Positions 1-8,578 are shown, numbered from the stretch's first letter. The stretch is 64,000 bases of DNA from Thalassovita sp. (GCA_029212905.1 JARGPB010000014.1:32062-96061), one strand, 5' to 3'. Made by a program: numbers and translations. Notes: generated from the sequence alone by a model not told the origin.

Positions 1-513
1 GGGTGTGTTGATCGCTGTCAGATACATCACCGTGGGCGGGCCCCAGATCCCTGACAATCCCCCGATGAATCCGGCGAATCCGCCGACTCCGGCCTCGACC
101 GTATGGTGGCCGTCTGCGGGCAGCTTGACCGTGATGCCGAACAGCTGGATCACCGCGAAAACCACCACGACCGCGCCGATCATCAGCAACAGAATGTCGC
201 CGGGCAGCACGCGCACCAGTTGCGCGCTCAGCAGTAGCGTGACCAGACCACACAGCAAAAACACCCGGAACCGCTTGACCGAGGCCCAGGCCGCCCCCCG
301 CCCCTGCCGCAAGGCTTGCCACATATTCGTCAGCACCGTCGGCAGGATCAGCCCTGCCAGCGCCCATTCTGCCCCCACGATGCTGGAAAGCCCGGAAATC
401 ATGATCATTGGCATGGCGAATCCGACCATGCCCTTGATAACCCCTGCCCCCAGCGCCACCATTAGGCACAGCCCCAGAGAAAGCGGTGATAACCCTGCGA
501 AAATCATGTCCAT
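1..513 (-). CDS. TauE/SafE-family membrane permease (partial, C-terminus outside window)
   Basis: The minus strand reads open from ATG at 513 to the window edge, giving 171 residues without a stop. The protein starts MDMIFAGLSPLSLG and has several hydrophobic helices. A Gly-rich turn (G-M-V-G-F-A-M-P-M) lies near residue 30, and a second (G-G-L-S-G-I-W-G-P-P) near residue 155. These paired glycine/proline motifs are typical of the TauE/SafE (DUF81) family, inner-membrane exporters of sulfite, sulfoacetate or similar organosulfur anions. The substrate cannot be read from the sequence. The gene is divergent from mcd, and the two share a 140-bp promoter region. Confidence 0.75.
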   Translation of the reverse strand, partial: MDMIFAGLSPLSLGLCLMVALGAGVIKGMVGFAMPMIMISGLSSIVGAEWALAGLILPTVLTNMWQALRQGRGAAWASVKRFRVFLLCGLVTLLLSAQLVRVLPGDILLLMIGAVVVVFAVIQLFGITVKLPADGHHTVEAGVGGFAGFIGGLSGIWGPPTVMYLTAINTP

Positions 514-540
514 GAATCCCTCTTATCAGCTTTGGGGCGT

Positions 541-624
541 GCTGCATTGCAAAATATCCACCCGCAACATTCGTGCATTTCCCAGCAAACAAACGTATTT
601 TTGTTGCGCTGCACTTGCAAAATA
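541..624. promoter_or_regulatory. Direct repeats in the tauE-like/mcd divergent promoter
   Basis: Two near-identical copies, GCTGCATTGCAAAATA at 541-556 and GCTGCACTTGCAAAATA at 608-624, lie between the divergent permease and mcd genes. Each contains a TTGCAAAA core. TTTGCAAA-type cores are known from binding sites of short-chain acyl-CoA metabolism regulators of the PccR/RamB family, so an acyl-CoA-responsive operator is a reasonable inference. No direct evidence is available from the sequence alone. Confidence 0.4.
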
Positions 625-686
625 GCTAGGACAGGGCGGACGAAAGTTAGGATATGAATCAAGCCTCCAACGGACAGGACTCAGCA

Positions 687-2348
687 ATGACCAACCCGAT
701 CATTCTTCCCGATCTCATGACGCTGACCGCAGCGTCGATTGCCCCGGCCGAAAAGGTGCTGGAAACCGCAACCGCCACGCTGCGCGATATGGTCACCAAG
801 GACGGCCGCGTTTCGGCTGGTCTGATCGAAGCCAACCAAACCGCCGTGCACGGCCTGTCCTGGCTGGCCACCTATGTGGAATCCCTGCGCCAGATGCAGA
901 AATGGGCCGAGAACCTGCAAGGTGACGGCAAATTCGGAGAGGTCGAGCAGATCATCCTGCAAATCGCGTTCGGTGAATACCTGCACCACATCGCGGGCGG
1001 CATCCCCATGAGCCAGAACGAAATGTTCCGCCTGGCCGATATGGGCCTGGGCTGGGACGCGCTGGCGCCCTTCCAATGTGCCGAAATCCAAACCCTGATG
1101 GCCAAGGGCAACACGCAAAACGCCCGCACCCGTCTGGTGGACCTGATGCAGGAACACTCGGCCAACATCACCGTGGGCGCCACCGGCCTGGACGATGAAC
1201 TGGAGATGATTCGCGAACAGTTCCGCCGCTTTGCCCTGGAAAAGGTCGAACCCTTTGCGCACGAATGGCACCTCAAGGACGAACTGATCCCGATGGAAAT
1301 CATCGAAGAGCTGGCCGAAATGGGCGTCTTCGGCCTGACCATCCCCGAGGAATTCGGCGGCTTTGGCCTGTCCAAGGCCTCGATGGTTGTGGTGTCCGAG
1401 GAACTGTCGCGCGGCTATATCGGCGTCGGTTCGCTGGGCACCCGGTCTGAAATCGCGGCCGAGCTGATCCTGGCTGGCGGCACCGACGATCAGAAAGAAA
1501 ACTGGCTGCCGAAACTGGCCTCGGCCGAGATCCTGCCGACCGCCGTGTTCACCGAACCCAACACCGGATCGGATCTGGGCAGCCTGCGCACCCGCGCTGT
1601 CAAAGGCGAAGACGGCGATTACACCGTCACCGGTAACAAAACCTGGATCACCCACGCCGCACGGACCCATGTGATGACCCTGCTGGCGCGGACCGACCCC
1701 TCGACCACCGATTACCGTGGCCTGTCCATGTTCCTGGCCGAGAAAACCCCGGGCGACGACGCAAACCCCTTCCCGACCGACGGCATGACCGGCGGCGAAA
1801 TCGAGGTCCTGGGCTATCGCGGCATGAAGGAATACGAGCTAGGCTTTGACAACTTCAAGGTCAAAGGCGCGAACCTGCTGGGCGGCGAAGAGGGCAACGG
1901 CTTCAAACAGCTGATGCAAACATTCGAGGCCGCCCGCATCCAGACCGCCGCGCGCGCCATCGGCGTGGCACAGTCGGCGCTGGACGTGTCGATGCAATAC
2001 GCCCAAGACCGCAAGCAGTTCGGCAAATCGCTGATCAACTTCCCGCGTGTGTCGGGCAAGCTGGCGATGATGGCCGTCGAAATCATGGTTGCCCGCCAGC
2101 TGACCTATTACTCGGCATGGCAGAAAGACCACGACAAACGCTGTGACCTGGAGGCCGGCATGGCCAAATTGCTGGGCGCGCGCGTAGCCTGGGCCGCAGC
2201 CGATACCGGTCTGCAAATCCATGGCGGCAACGGTTTCGCGCTGGAATACAAAATCAGCCGCATCCTGTGTGACGCCCGTATCCTGAACATTTTCGAGGGT
2301 GCCGCGGAAATTCAGGCTCAGGTGATCGCACGTCGCCTGCTGGGCTAA
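687..2348 (+). CDS. mcd: (2S)-methylsuccinyl-CoA dehydrogenase, ethylmalonyl-CoA pathway
   Basis: A 553-residue acyl-CoA dehydrogenase with an N-terminal extension of about 150 residues (MTNPIILPDLMTL...) that ordinary acyl-CoA dehydrogenases lack. That extension and the overall length are characteristic of Mcd, which oxidises (2S)-methylsuccinyl-CoA to mesaconyl-CoA during acetyl-CoA assimilation. The dehydrogenase part carries the FAD/substrate loop around TEPNTGSDLGS and the C-terminal F-E-G-A-A-E-I motif with the catalytic-base glutamate near residue 537. ATG 687 is preferred because GGACAGGA sits just upstream; an in-frame ATG at 654 would add 11 residues. A strong terminator follows. 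Confidence 0.88.
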   Translation: MTNPIILPDLMTLTAASIAPAEKVLETATATLRDMVTKDGRVSAGLIEANQTAVHGLSWLATYVESLRQMQKWAENLQGDGKFGEVEQIILQIAFGEYLHHIAGGIPMSQNEMFRLADMGLGWDALAPFQCAEIQTLMAKGNTQNARTRLVDLMQEHSANITVGATGLDDELEMIREQFRRFALEKVEPFAHEWHLKDELIPMEIIEELAEMGVFGLTIPEEFGGFGLSKASMVVVSEELSRGYIGVGSLGTRSEIAAELILAGGTDDQKENWLPKLASAEILPTAVFTEPNTGSDLGSLRTRAVKGEDGDYTVTGNKTWITHAARTHVMTLLARTDPSTTDYRGLSMFLAEKTPGDDANPFPTDGMTGGEIEVLGYRGMKEYELGFDNFKVKGANLLGGEEGNGFKQLMQTFEAARIQTAARAIGVAQSALDVSMQYAQDRKQFGKSLINFPRVSGKLAMMAVEIMVARQLTYYSAWQKDHDKRCDLEAGMAKLLGARVAWAAADTGLQIHGGNGFALEYKISRILCDARILNIFEGAAEIQAQVIARRLLG

Positions 2349-2374
2349 GCCCCCAGTCGGGTTTTGAAAATTGG

Positions 2375-2401
2375 GCGGCCCCTGGCGGGGCCGCTCTTTT
2401 T
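2375..2401 (+). terminator. Rho-independent terminator of mcd
   Basis: Perfect 8-bp stem GCGGCCCC/GGGGCCGC with a TGGC loop, followed by TCTTTTTG. It lies 27 bp after the mcd stop. Confidence 0.9.
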
Positions 2402-2430
2402 GTTTGGCCAGACCTGCGGTCCGGCCGTAT

Positions 2431-2451
2431 GAGTATTTCAGGCAAGATGAA
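2431..2451 (+). repeat. 21-nt intergenic repeat, copy 1
   Basis: GAGTATTT-CA-GGCAAGATGAA. The same element with 1-2 central changes occurs at 8579-8599, 19177-19197 (reverse) and 49386-49406 (reverse). All four copies are between genes. Function unknown. Confidence 0.7.
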
Positions 2452-2537
2452 ACGCAGCGGCGGCGCAGAGCCAAGGCTGGACGCGGCGCCCTGATATGTG
2501 GCAATGTCAATCAAATTCGCGCAAACAGGAATACCCA

Positions 2538-3368
2538 ATGACAAAACCTTGTATCATCTGCTGTGCCATCACGGGCAGCGTCCCGACCAAAGCCGATAAC
2601 CCCGCCGTTCCGATTTCGGTGTCCGAACAAGTGGAATCGACCCAGGAGGCCTTTGAGGCGGGGGCTGCGATCTGCCATGCGCATGTGCGCAACGATGACC
2701 AGACGCCCTCCTCGGACCCAGAGAAATTCGCGCTTCTGAAGGAAGGTCTGGAAAAGCACTGCCCCGGGATGATCATCCAGTTTTCCACCGGCGGCCGGTC
2801 TGGCGCGGGGGAAACGCGTGGGGGAATGCTGTCGCTGCGGCCTGATATGGCCTCGCTTTCGGTGGGGTCGAACAATTTCCCGACCCGCGTCTATGAGAAC
2901 CCACCGGCCCTGGTGGATTGGCTGGCCTCCGAGATGAAGACCTATGAGATCCGCCCAGAAATCGAGGCTTTCGATCTGTCGCATATCCATCATGCAGCGC
3001 GGATGTATGCGGATGGGCGGCTGGTGGACAGCCCCTATGTGCAGTTCGTCATGGGGGTGAAGAATGCGATGCCCGTGGATCGGGATGTGTTCGATTACTA
3101 CATTAAGACCATGCAGCGCCTGCTGCCCGACAGCGAATGGTGTGCCGCCGGGATTGGCCGCGATCAGATCACGCTGAATGAATGGGTTGTTCGTGCCGGC
3201 GGTCATGCGCGCGCCGGGCTGGAGGATAACGTCCGTCTGGATCGCGACACGCTGGCGCCGTCGAATGCGGCGCTGATTCAGCGCGTTGTGGATCTGTGCG
3301 AGAAATACGAGCGCCCCGTTGCCACCGTTGCTCAGGCGCGGGACATTCTGGGACTGCGCACTGCCTGA
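2538..3368 (+). CDS. BKACE-family (3-keto-5-aminohexanoate cleavage-like) enzyme
   Basis: A 276-residue protein of the beta-keto acid cleavage enzyme family (former DUF849). These are Zn-dependent TIM-barrel enzymes that condense a beta-keto acid with acetyl-CoA and cleave it to acetoacetate plus a new CoA thioester. Visible family features are the metal pair in A-I-C-H-A-H-V-R-N near residue 45 and the C-terminal G-G-H-A-R-A-G-L-E-D-N segment that carries the active-site acid. ATG 2538 has AGGA eight bases upstream; an earlier in-frame start at 2496 has no such site. The substrate is not predictable. The gene sits alone between mcd and a DMT exporter. Confidence 0.8.
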   Translation: MTKPCIICCAITGSVPTKADNPAVPISVSEQVESTQEAFEAGAAICHAHVRNDDQTPSSDPEKFALLKEGLEKHCPGMIIQFSTGGRSGAGETRGGMLSLRPDMASLSVGSNNFPTRVYENPPALVDWLASEMKTYEIRPEIEAFDLSHIHHAARMYADGRLVDSPYVQFVMGVKNAMPVDRDVFDYYIKTMQRLLPDSEWCAAGIGRDQITLNEWVVRAGGHARAGLEDNVRLDRDTLAPSNAALIQRVVDLCEKYERPVATVAQARDILGLRTA

Positions 3369-3463
3369 TCTGTGCGGGCCAGGACCGGGGTTCCCCGGTC
3401 TTGGCAAAGCCTGGTGCTGTCGCTAGGCAGGACGGGATTTTTCCTGCCAGATAGGTGCCTGCC

Positions 3464-4321
3464 ATGCCCGCTCGGGTTCCTGCCAAGGTCGTGTTGCTGA
3501 TCTGTATTGCGACCACGTCGATCGTCGTGGGGGATGCGGCCGGCAAGCTGCTGACTCAGAGCGGTGTCAGCCCGTTTTTCATCGCCTGGTCGCGGTTTGC
3601 ATTGGCGGCGGGGCTTCTATTGCCGCTGTCCGGCATGACACGAGCCGAGCTGCCCCAGCTGTGGAATTGGCGTGTGGTCTTGCGGGCGGCGCTGATTGCC
3701 GGGGGGATATCCTCGATCCTGACGGCCCTGCGCACCGAACCCATCGCCAATGTCTATGGCGCGTTTTTTATCGGGCCGGTGGTGGCCTATGCCCTGTCCG
3801 TCCTTCTGCTAAACGAGCGGGTGACGCGGGCGCGAACCGTCCTGTTGGCCATCGGGTTCCTGGGCGTTTTGATGGTCGTCCAGCCCAGCACGCAGATGGG
3901 GCCGGGGATGCTCTTCGCGCTGTTGGCGGGCATGTGCTATGGCAGCTATCTGACCGCGACGCGCTGGTTGGCCGGCCAGTACCGGCCGCGTTTTCTGCTG
4001 ACAGCCCAGCTGGTGATCGGAGCACTCTTGTTGGCGCCCCTGGGCCTGACCCATTTGCCCGGCGCGGGCAGCCCTGCGATCTGGGGGTTGGTGTTGCTCA
4101 GCGCGCTGGCCTCGGCCTTGGGGAATTTCCTGCTGGTGCTGATCAATCGCACCACGCCCGCGACGATCTCGGCTCCGTTGATCTATTTCCAGCTGATTGC
4201 CGCCGCCGTTCTGGGTATCGTGGTGTTTGCCGACTGGCCCGATCTGCTTAGCCTGTTGGGGCTGGGGGTTATCCTTGCCTCGGGCCTGGGTGGGTTCGTA
4301 CTGGCCCAGCGGAATAAATAG
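3464..4321 (+). CDS. DMT-superfamily EamA-type transporter
   Basis: A 285-residue membrane protein with about ten hydrophobic helices arranged as two EamA repeats, the usual length and fold of RhaT/YdcZ-like drug/metabolite exporters. The first half ends near the L-L-N-E-R-V-T motif, which is typical of the fourth helix of each repeat. ATG 3464 follows an AGG at suitable spacing; a GTG three codons earlier is also possible. The exported compound is unknown. The stop codon abuts a hairpin shared with the convergent exported-protein gene. Confidence 0.8.
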   Translation: MPARVPAKVVLLICIATTSIVVGDAAGKLLTQSGVSPFFIAWSRFALAAGLLLPLSGMTRAELPQLWNWRVVLRAALIAGGISSILTALRTEPIANVYGAFFIGPVVAYALSVLLLNERVTRARTVLLAIGFLGVLMVVQPSTQMGPGMLFALLAGMCYGSYLTATRWLAGQYRPRFLLTAQLVIGALLLAPLGLTHLPGAGSPAIWGLVLLSALASALGNFLLVLINRTTPATISAPLIYFQLIAAAVLGIVVFADWPDLLSLLGLGVILASGLGGFVLAQRNK

Positions 4322-4352
4322 GGGCCGCGCCAGACAGACTTGGCACGGCCCC
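4321..4352. terminator. Bidirectional terminator between convergent genes
   Basis: Arms GGGGCCGCGCCA and TGGCACGGCCCC form a 12-bp stem with one mismatch around an 8-nt loop. It lies between the DMT gene end (4321) and the convergent gene end (4384). A weak T-rich stretch follows on the minus strand. Confidence 0.65.
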
Positions 4353-4383
4353 CGCATGAGCAACCTGGTCAGGGAAGGAGACG

Positions 4384-4824
4384 TCAGAAGCTCATGATCT
4401 TGGTGTTTTCATCCAGCATCGCGCCCGCAATCGCCGGGGGCTTTGCGGCGGTGATCCCATCCAGCAAGGCATCGGCGCCCAGGCCCTTGTTCGGCAGGTA
4501 GATCGCGCAGACCTCAACCTTCGTCGGGGTTTTTTCCATGATGATTTTCATCAGACCCTGGGGGCTCATGCCCTTGGGGGCTTGCGGCGCGGTGGCGCTG
4601 GCTGGGGCGTCCTTCAGGGCCAGATCCGCGGCCGGACCACACAGCAACACCCGAGCCTGCGCCCCTGTCTGCACGGCACTCATCGTCAGCACCATCGCCA
4701 TCAGCTGAGTCTGCGCGTCGGGCGCAGTCAGCATTGTCAGCAGCTTGGACTGATCATCATCGGCCAGCGCCGGGCTGGTCAGGGTGGTCGCAGCCAAGGC
4801 AGCGGCGGTCAGGATACGTTTCAT
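4384..4824 (-). CDS. Small exported protein of unknown function
   Basis: A 146-residue protein beginning with a clear signal peptide (MKRILTAAALAATTLTSPALA, cleavage probably before DDDQS). The mature part is about 125 residues and contains two cysteines that could pair (VLLCG and VEVCAI). No family was recognised. ATG 4824 is chosen because AGAGG lies just upstream and the signal peptide starts there. It lies 28 bp downstream of the TDT transporter on the same strand, so it is probably co-transcribed with it and may act in the periplasm alongside that transporter. Confidence 0.7.
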   Translation of the reverse strand: MKRILTAAALAATTLTSPALADDDQSKLLTMLTAPDAQTQLMAMVLTMSAVQTGAQARVLLCGPAADLALKDAPASATAPQAPKGMSPQGLMKIIMEKTPTKVEVCAIYLPNKGLGADALLDGITAAKPPAIAGAMLDENTKIMSF

Positions 4825-4852
4825 GGATACCTCTTTCAGGTTGGTTAAGAAA

Positions 4853-5827
4853 TCATTCGGGAACGCAGACCTCACCCGCCGCCATGGCGCGCAGCGTCCG
4901 CACCACCAGCGCAGCGATGATCACGACCAACACGCCCAGCAGACCCGTCCCCAGATACAGATGCGCCGCGCTGCCGGTCTTGGCCGCAAAGTTGAAGCTG
5001 GCGATTGTCACCGCCGCAAAAGGAAAGCTCAGCGCCCAGAAACTCATGGCAAAGGGCAGTTTCACAATCCGGGGCAGTTGCACCGCCACGATCAGTGTGA
5101 ACAGATACGCCCCGTTCAGCAGGATCCGCGCCAGGCTATCGACCTCGCCGATCAGCCGCACCCAGGCGACAAACCCCACGGCAGGCGGCGCAATCAGGAT
5201 CACCAGGGTCGGCTGCAACCGGCCCGGCAGCGGATCGTGAAAAATCAGCCGGTTCATCACCAGGGTCATCAGGACGACCCAGAAAATCAGCCCGACGGAC
5301 ATGAAATACCAGCTGATTTCCGGGTGGCCCAGCGGCACGCCCGCGATCGGCACGATCACGTTCCCCACCGCCGGGATGAACCACGCCGGGTTCAGGTGCC
5401 CCGTCTGGAACGACCGCGCGCCGATCCAGCCCGACACCACTGCGATGGTCAGAACGCCCTGCAACAACATGCCTGCGTACCACATCGGCTCGGCGATCGA
5501 GGGTAGCCGCTCGATGCTGGCCACTGCCAACAGCAGCAACGAAATCGAGATCGCCGGGAAAAATGCCATCCGCACCGGGTGGTTCCACTCGTGCCCCACG
5601 GCATGCGGATATTTCACCGCCTTCGCCAGGTATCCCAGCGACACCGCAGCGAACATCGCCATCGCGACATAGTAAATCACGGTCGAGCCCAAATCCCCGA
5701 CTTTCCATGCCCCGCCTGCCGCGTGCAGCGCCAGTGCAAGGCCGCTCATCCCCATGATGGTGGCGAAAAACGTGACCGGGTAATGCTCTAGGCTGCTCTC
5801 GGTCGGTTCTTTTGTCGTGTCTGTCAT
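4853..5827 (-). CDS. TDT/SLAC1-family anion transporter
   Basis: A 324-residue membrane protein with roughly ten hydrophobic segments, starting with E-H-Y-P-V-T-F-F-A-T-I-M-G-M-S-G-L-A. This opening is typical of the tellurite-resistance/dicarboxylate transporter family (TehA, Mae1, Ssu1, SLAC1). Members are anion channels or exporters for malate, sulfite, nitrate or chloride, and the substrate cannot be chosen here. It is first in a two-gene operon with the small exported protein. A CRP/FNR-type palindrome lies about 70 bp upstream, suggesting redox- or nitrogen-oxide-responsive expression. Confidence 0.8.
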   Translation of the reverse strand: MTDTTKEPTESSLEHYPVTFFATIMGMSGLALALHAAGGAWKVGDLGSTVIYYVAMAMFAAVSLGYLAKAVKYPHAVGHEWNHPVRMAFFPAISISLLLLAVASIERLPSIAEPMWYAGMLLQGVLTIAVVSGWIGARSFQTGHLNPAWFIPAVGNVIVPIAGVPLGHPEISWYFMSVGLIFWVVLMTLVMNRLIFHDPLPGRLQPTLVILIAPPAVGFVAWVRLIGEVDSLARILLNGAYLFTLIVAVQLPRIVKLPFAMSFWALSFPFAAVTIASFNFAAKTGSAAHLYLGTGLLGVLVVIIAALVVRTLRAMAAGEVCVPE

Positions 5828-5897
5828 GTGCGTGTCCTTCCCTAAACCCGCAAATCAGCAATATATGCCGTTCATTGCATGCGATTCCGGCAATGGC

Positions 5898-5913
5898 TTT
5901 GACCTATGTCAAA
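5898..5913. promoter_or_regulatory. CRP/FNR-family operator upstream of the TDT transporter
   Basis: TTTGACCTATGTCAAA is a perfect palindrome with 6-bp arms around CTAT. It matches the TTGA(C/T)-N4-(G/A)TCAA pattern bound by FNR, FnrL, Dnr and NnrR-type regulators. Its centre is about 78 bp upstream of the TDT start codon. Confidence 0.6.
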
Positions 5914-5957
5914 AGATGTTTTGCCCGCATATCTTTTTCACCTCCCCAAACGCCAAA

Positions 5958-5977
5958 GGCCACCCCAAAGGGTGGCC
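5958..5977 (-). terminator. Probable terminator of the acyl-CoA dehydrogenase operon
   Basis: Stem GGCCACCC/GGGTGGCC with a CAAA loop, 29 bp beyond the minus-strand stop at 6007. The following minus-strand bases are only moderately T-rich (TTTGGCGTTT). Confidence 0.6.
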
Positions 5978-6006
5978 CGGCAAATCGTCGTTCAGTGTGG
6001 TGCGTC

Positions 6007-7569
6007 TTAGCCCGCGCAGATGCGATCCGACAGGACCGCCCCCATATAGTCGTTACGCGCCAGATAGGACGCAATTTCCGGTGCTGCCGCGTGGCTCTGG
6101 AACCGGGGCGCCAATGCCCGCAGCAACAGCCATTCCGACAGCGCCATGAAATCGGCTGCCTTGGCCGCCGCATCCGTCGATCCTGCCAGCGCCGCGCGGG
6201 CCCGTGTCCAATGCGCCACTGCCTCGGCCGGTGCATTCGCCCCGGTAAAGGCCGCGAACCGGTCGGCGGCCTCGGCCGCGCGGCCCTGCAACAGGCGCGT
6301 CGTCAAGGTCAGCGCGTGGATGCCGCTGGCCCCTTCGTAGATCCGGCAGATCCGCGCATCACGCCAGACCTGCTCGACCCGGTATTCCTGCAAATAGCCA
6401 TAGCCGCCCAGACATTGAATCCCCAGATCCGCCGCACGCGAGGCCGATTCCGTGCAGAAATGCTTGGCGATTGGGGTCAGGAATTCGACCAGCATCGGGT
6501 CGCTCTCTTTCTCTAGTTCGACAATCGCCAGATGGCAGATCGCACGGCCCAACAGGGACAACGCGCGCATTTCATTCAGCATGTTGCGCACATCTGCGTG
6601 CTGATCCAGCGTCACGGGCTGCCCATCGGCACCGCGCCCCTGCACCCGTTCGGCGCAATAGGCCGCAGCAATATCATGGGCGCGCGTCGCATGCGCCACC
6701 CCTTGCAGCGCGACATCAATCCGGGCGTGGTTCATCATCGTGAACATTGCCTTCAGGCCCGCGCCCTCTTCGCCGATCAGCTCGGCCTGGGCCCCGTCAA
6801 AGGCCATCTGACATGTGGGCGAGGCATGCAGCCCCATCTTTTCCTCGATCCGGGTAACGGTGATCGGGTTGCGGCTCCCGTCGGGCAGGTGCGACAGGCA
6901 AATAAACAGCGACAGGCCTTTGACGCCGCTGTCGGCATCGCCCGTCCGTGCCAGAACCAGATGGAAAATCTCATCCGTCATGTCCTGATCACCGCCCGAG
7001 ATAAAGATCTTCTCGCCGGTGATTTTCCACGCGTCGCCGTCCTGTACCGCCCGCGCGCGAATGCGTCCCAGATCCGAACCCGCCCCTGGCTCGGTCAGGC
7101 ACATGGTCGACAGCCACTCGCCCGAGGCCATGCGCGGAATATAGGCCGATTTCTGCGCCTCCGTGCCATAGTCCAGCAGCGTGCGCACGGCGCCCGGCAC
7201 CAGCCCGGTCACCATCTGCATCGAGTGGTTCGCCCCCGAGAAAACCTCGGACACACAGGCCAGCGCGACGCCGCCCATGCCCTGCCCGTCGTATTCCTCG
7301 GGAACGGTCAGCCCCGGCCAGCCCTGTTCAGCATAATCCGCATAGGCCTGTTTGAACCCGTCAGGCATGATCACCCGACCGTCCTCCAATCGGCAGCCCT
7401 GCGTGTCGCCGACCTCGTCCAGGGGGGCGATTTCACCCTCGGCAAAAGAGGCGAACGCCTGCGTGATTTCACGCATCAAATCCCCGTCCCAATCGTGCAG
7501 GGACGCGGCACCGCCGACCTCGGTCAGCGTGAAAAGAATGTCATCGACGGGGGCTGCAAAGGGTTTCAT
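6007..7569 (-). CDS. Acyl-CoA dehydrogenase of the hydroxycinnamate-type cluster
   Basis: A 520-residue flavoprotein with N-terminal, middle (C-L-T-E-P-G-A-G-S-D-L-G) and C-terminal acyl-CoA dehydrogenase domains. The I-Y-E-G-A-S-G-I-H motif carries the catalytic glutamate near residue 412, followed by an extra helical tail of about 100 residues. The long form resembles FadE5/DmdC-type enzymes more than short mitochondrial types. ATG 7569 has AAGGAAC eight bases upstream; an earlier start at 7614 has none. It is the last gene of a five-gene minus-strand operon with a CoA ligase and an enoyl-CoA hydratase, so it probably oxidises an aryl-propanoyl- or acyl-CoA made by that pathway. Confidence 0.82.
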   Translation of the reverse strand: MKPFAAPVDDILFTLTEVGGAASLHDWDGDLMREITQAFASFAEGEIAPLDEVGDTQGCRLEDGRVIMPDGFKQAYADYAEQGWPGLTVPEEYDGQGMGGVALACVSEVFSGANHSMQMVTGLVPGAVRTLLDYGTEAQKSAYIPRMASGEWLSTMCLTEPGAGSDLGRIRARAVQDGDAWKITGEKIFISGGDQDMTDEIFHLVLARTGDADSGVKGLSLFICLSHLPDGSRNPITVTRIEEKMGLHASPTCQMAFDGAQAELIGEEGAGLKAMFTMMNHARIDVALQGVAHATRAHDIAAAYCAERVQGRGADGQPVTLDQHADVRNMLNEMRALSLLGRAICHLAIVELEKESDPMLVEFLTPIAKHFCTESASRAADLGIQCLGGYGYLQEYRVEQVWRDARICRIYEGASGIHALTLTTRLLQGRAAEAADRFAAFTGANAPAEAVAHWTRARAALAGSTDAAAKAADFMALSEWLLLRALAPRFQSHAAAPEIASYLARNDYMGAVLSDRICAG

Positions 7570-7652
7570 CGCAAACGGTTCCTTAGGCAATAGAGGGGCA
7601 GTCCCGCCCCACAAAGGGGCGGGCGATTGGCGTCAGATCTGGGGCCGGGGCC

Positions 7653-8525
7653 TTACATCAGGCCCAGCAGACGGGCCCCGTTGTTTTTGGTGATGTCTTC
7701 ACGCAGGTGATCCTTGATGTCGATTTTTTCGAAATCGGACAGCCAGCGTTCGGGCGAAATCATCGGCCAGTCCGAACCGAACAGCACCTTTTTCTTCAGG
7801 ATCGAGTTGCAGTATTTCACCAGGATCGGCGGGAAATACTTCGGCGACCAGCCCGACAGATCAATATAGACGTTGGGTTTGTGCTGAGCGACCGACAGCG
7901 CCTCTTCTTGCCAGGGGAAAGACGGGTGCGCGAGGATGATTTTCATCTCGGGGAAGTCCACCGCGACGTCATCCATATACATCGGGTTCGAGTATTTCAG
8001 GCGCATCCCGTTGCCGCCGGGCATACCGCTGCCAACGCCGGTCTGGCCGGTGTGGAACAGCGCGATGCCGCCCGCCTCGGCGATGGCCTCGTACAGTTCA
8101 TAGGCCATCCGGTCGTTGGGATAGAACCCCTGCATCGTCGGGTGGAACTTGAAGCCCTTGATGCCGAAATCCTTGATCAGACGGCGTGCCTCGCGGGCGC
8201 CCATCTTACCCTTCCAGGGGTCGATCGACGCAAAGGGGATCAGAACGTCATCGTTCTCGGCGGCCAGCTCGGCCACCTCTTCGTTCTTGTAGCGGCGATA
8301 GCCGGTTTCACGCTCGGAATCGACCGGAAAGATCACCGCGGCGATGTTCTGTTCGCGGTAATGCGCGGCGGTTTGCTGGATGGTCGGCGGGTGCGACCAG
8401 GGCGCGCCAAAATAGTTGGCCATCGTCGCCTGCAGATCGTCATAGCCATCATCCGAGTGACAGCCGCAGGGCTCTTCGGCGTGAGTGTGGAAGTCGATCG
8501 CGCGGACCTTTGTGATATCCACCAT
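7653..8525 (-). CDS. Amidohydrolase-2 family hydrolase/decarboxylase
   Basis: A 290-residue metal-dependent TIM-barrel protein of the amidohydrolase-related family (COG2159). The N-terminal metal motif is D-F-H-T-H near residue 11. A mid-barrel H-P-T-M-Q and I-L-A-H-P-S-F-P-W follow, and the last metal-site aspartate is in F-G-S-D-W-P near residue 255. Relatives include aromatic decarboxylases and lactonases. In the Agrobacterium hydroxycinnamate pathway a beta-ketoacyl-CoA hydrolysis step follows CoA activation and oxidation, and this gene could fill that role; this is inference from position. It lies between the CoA ligase and the acyl-CoA dehydrogenase. Confidence 0.75.
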   Translation of the reverse strand: MVDITKVRAIDFHTHAEEPCGCHSDDGYDDLQATMANYFGAPWSHPPTIQQTAAHYREQNIAAVIFPVDSERETGYRRYKNEEVAELAAENDDVLIPFASIDPWKGKMGAREARRLIKDFGIKGFKFHPTMQGFYPNDRMAYELYEAIAEAGGIALFHTGQTGVGSGMPGGNGMRLKYSNPMYMDDVAVDFPEMKIILAHPSFPWQEEALSVAQHKPNVYIDLSGWSPKYFPPILVKYCNSILKKKVLFGSDWPMISPERWLSDFEKIDIKDHLREDITKNNGARLLGLM

Positions 8526-8578
8526 GGAAATTCCTCTCAGTCTGTTGTGCCGGTGGCAAGTGCGGGAGCCTCCGGCGG

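Noticed and set aside
681..1670. Long open frame of 329 codons antisense to mcd
   Set aside because: It is a shadow of a high-GC gene: low-complexity Gly/Gln/His-rich translation with no family signature, while the plus strand encodes a clear acyl-CoA dehydrogenase.
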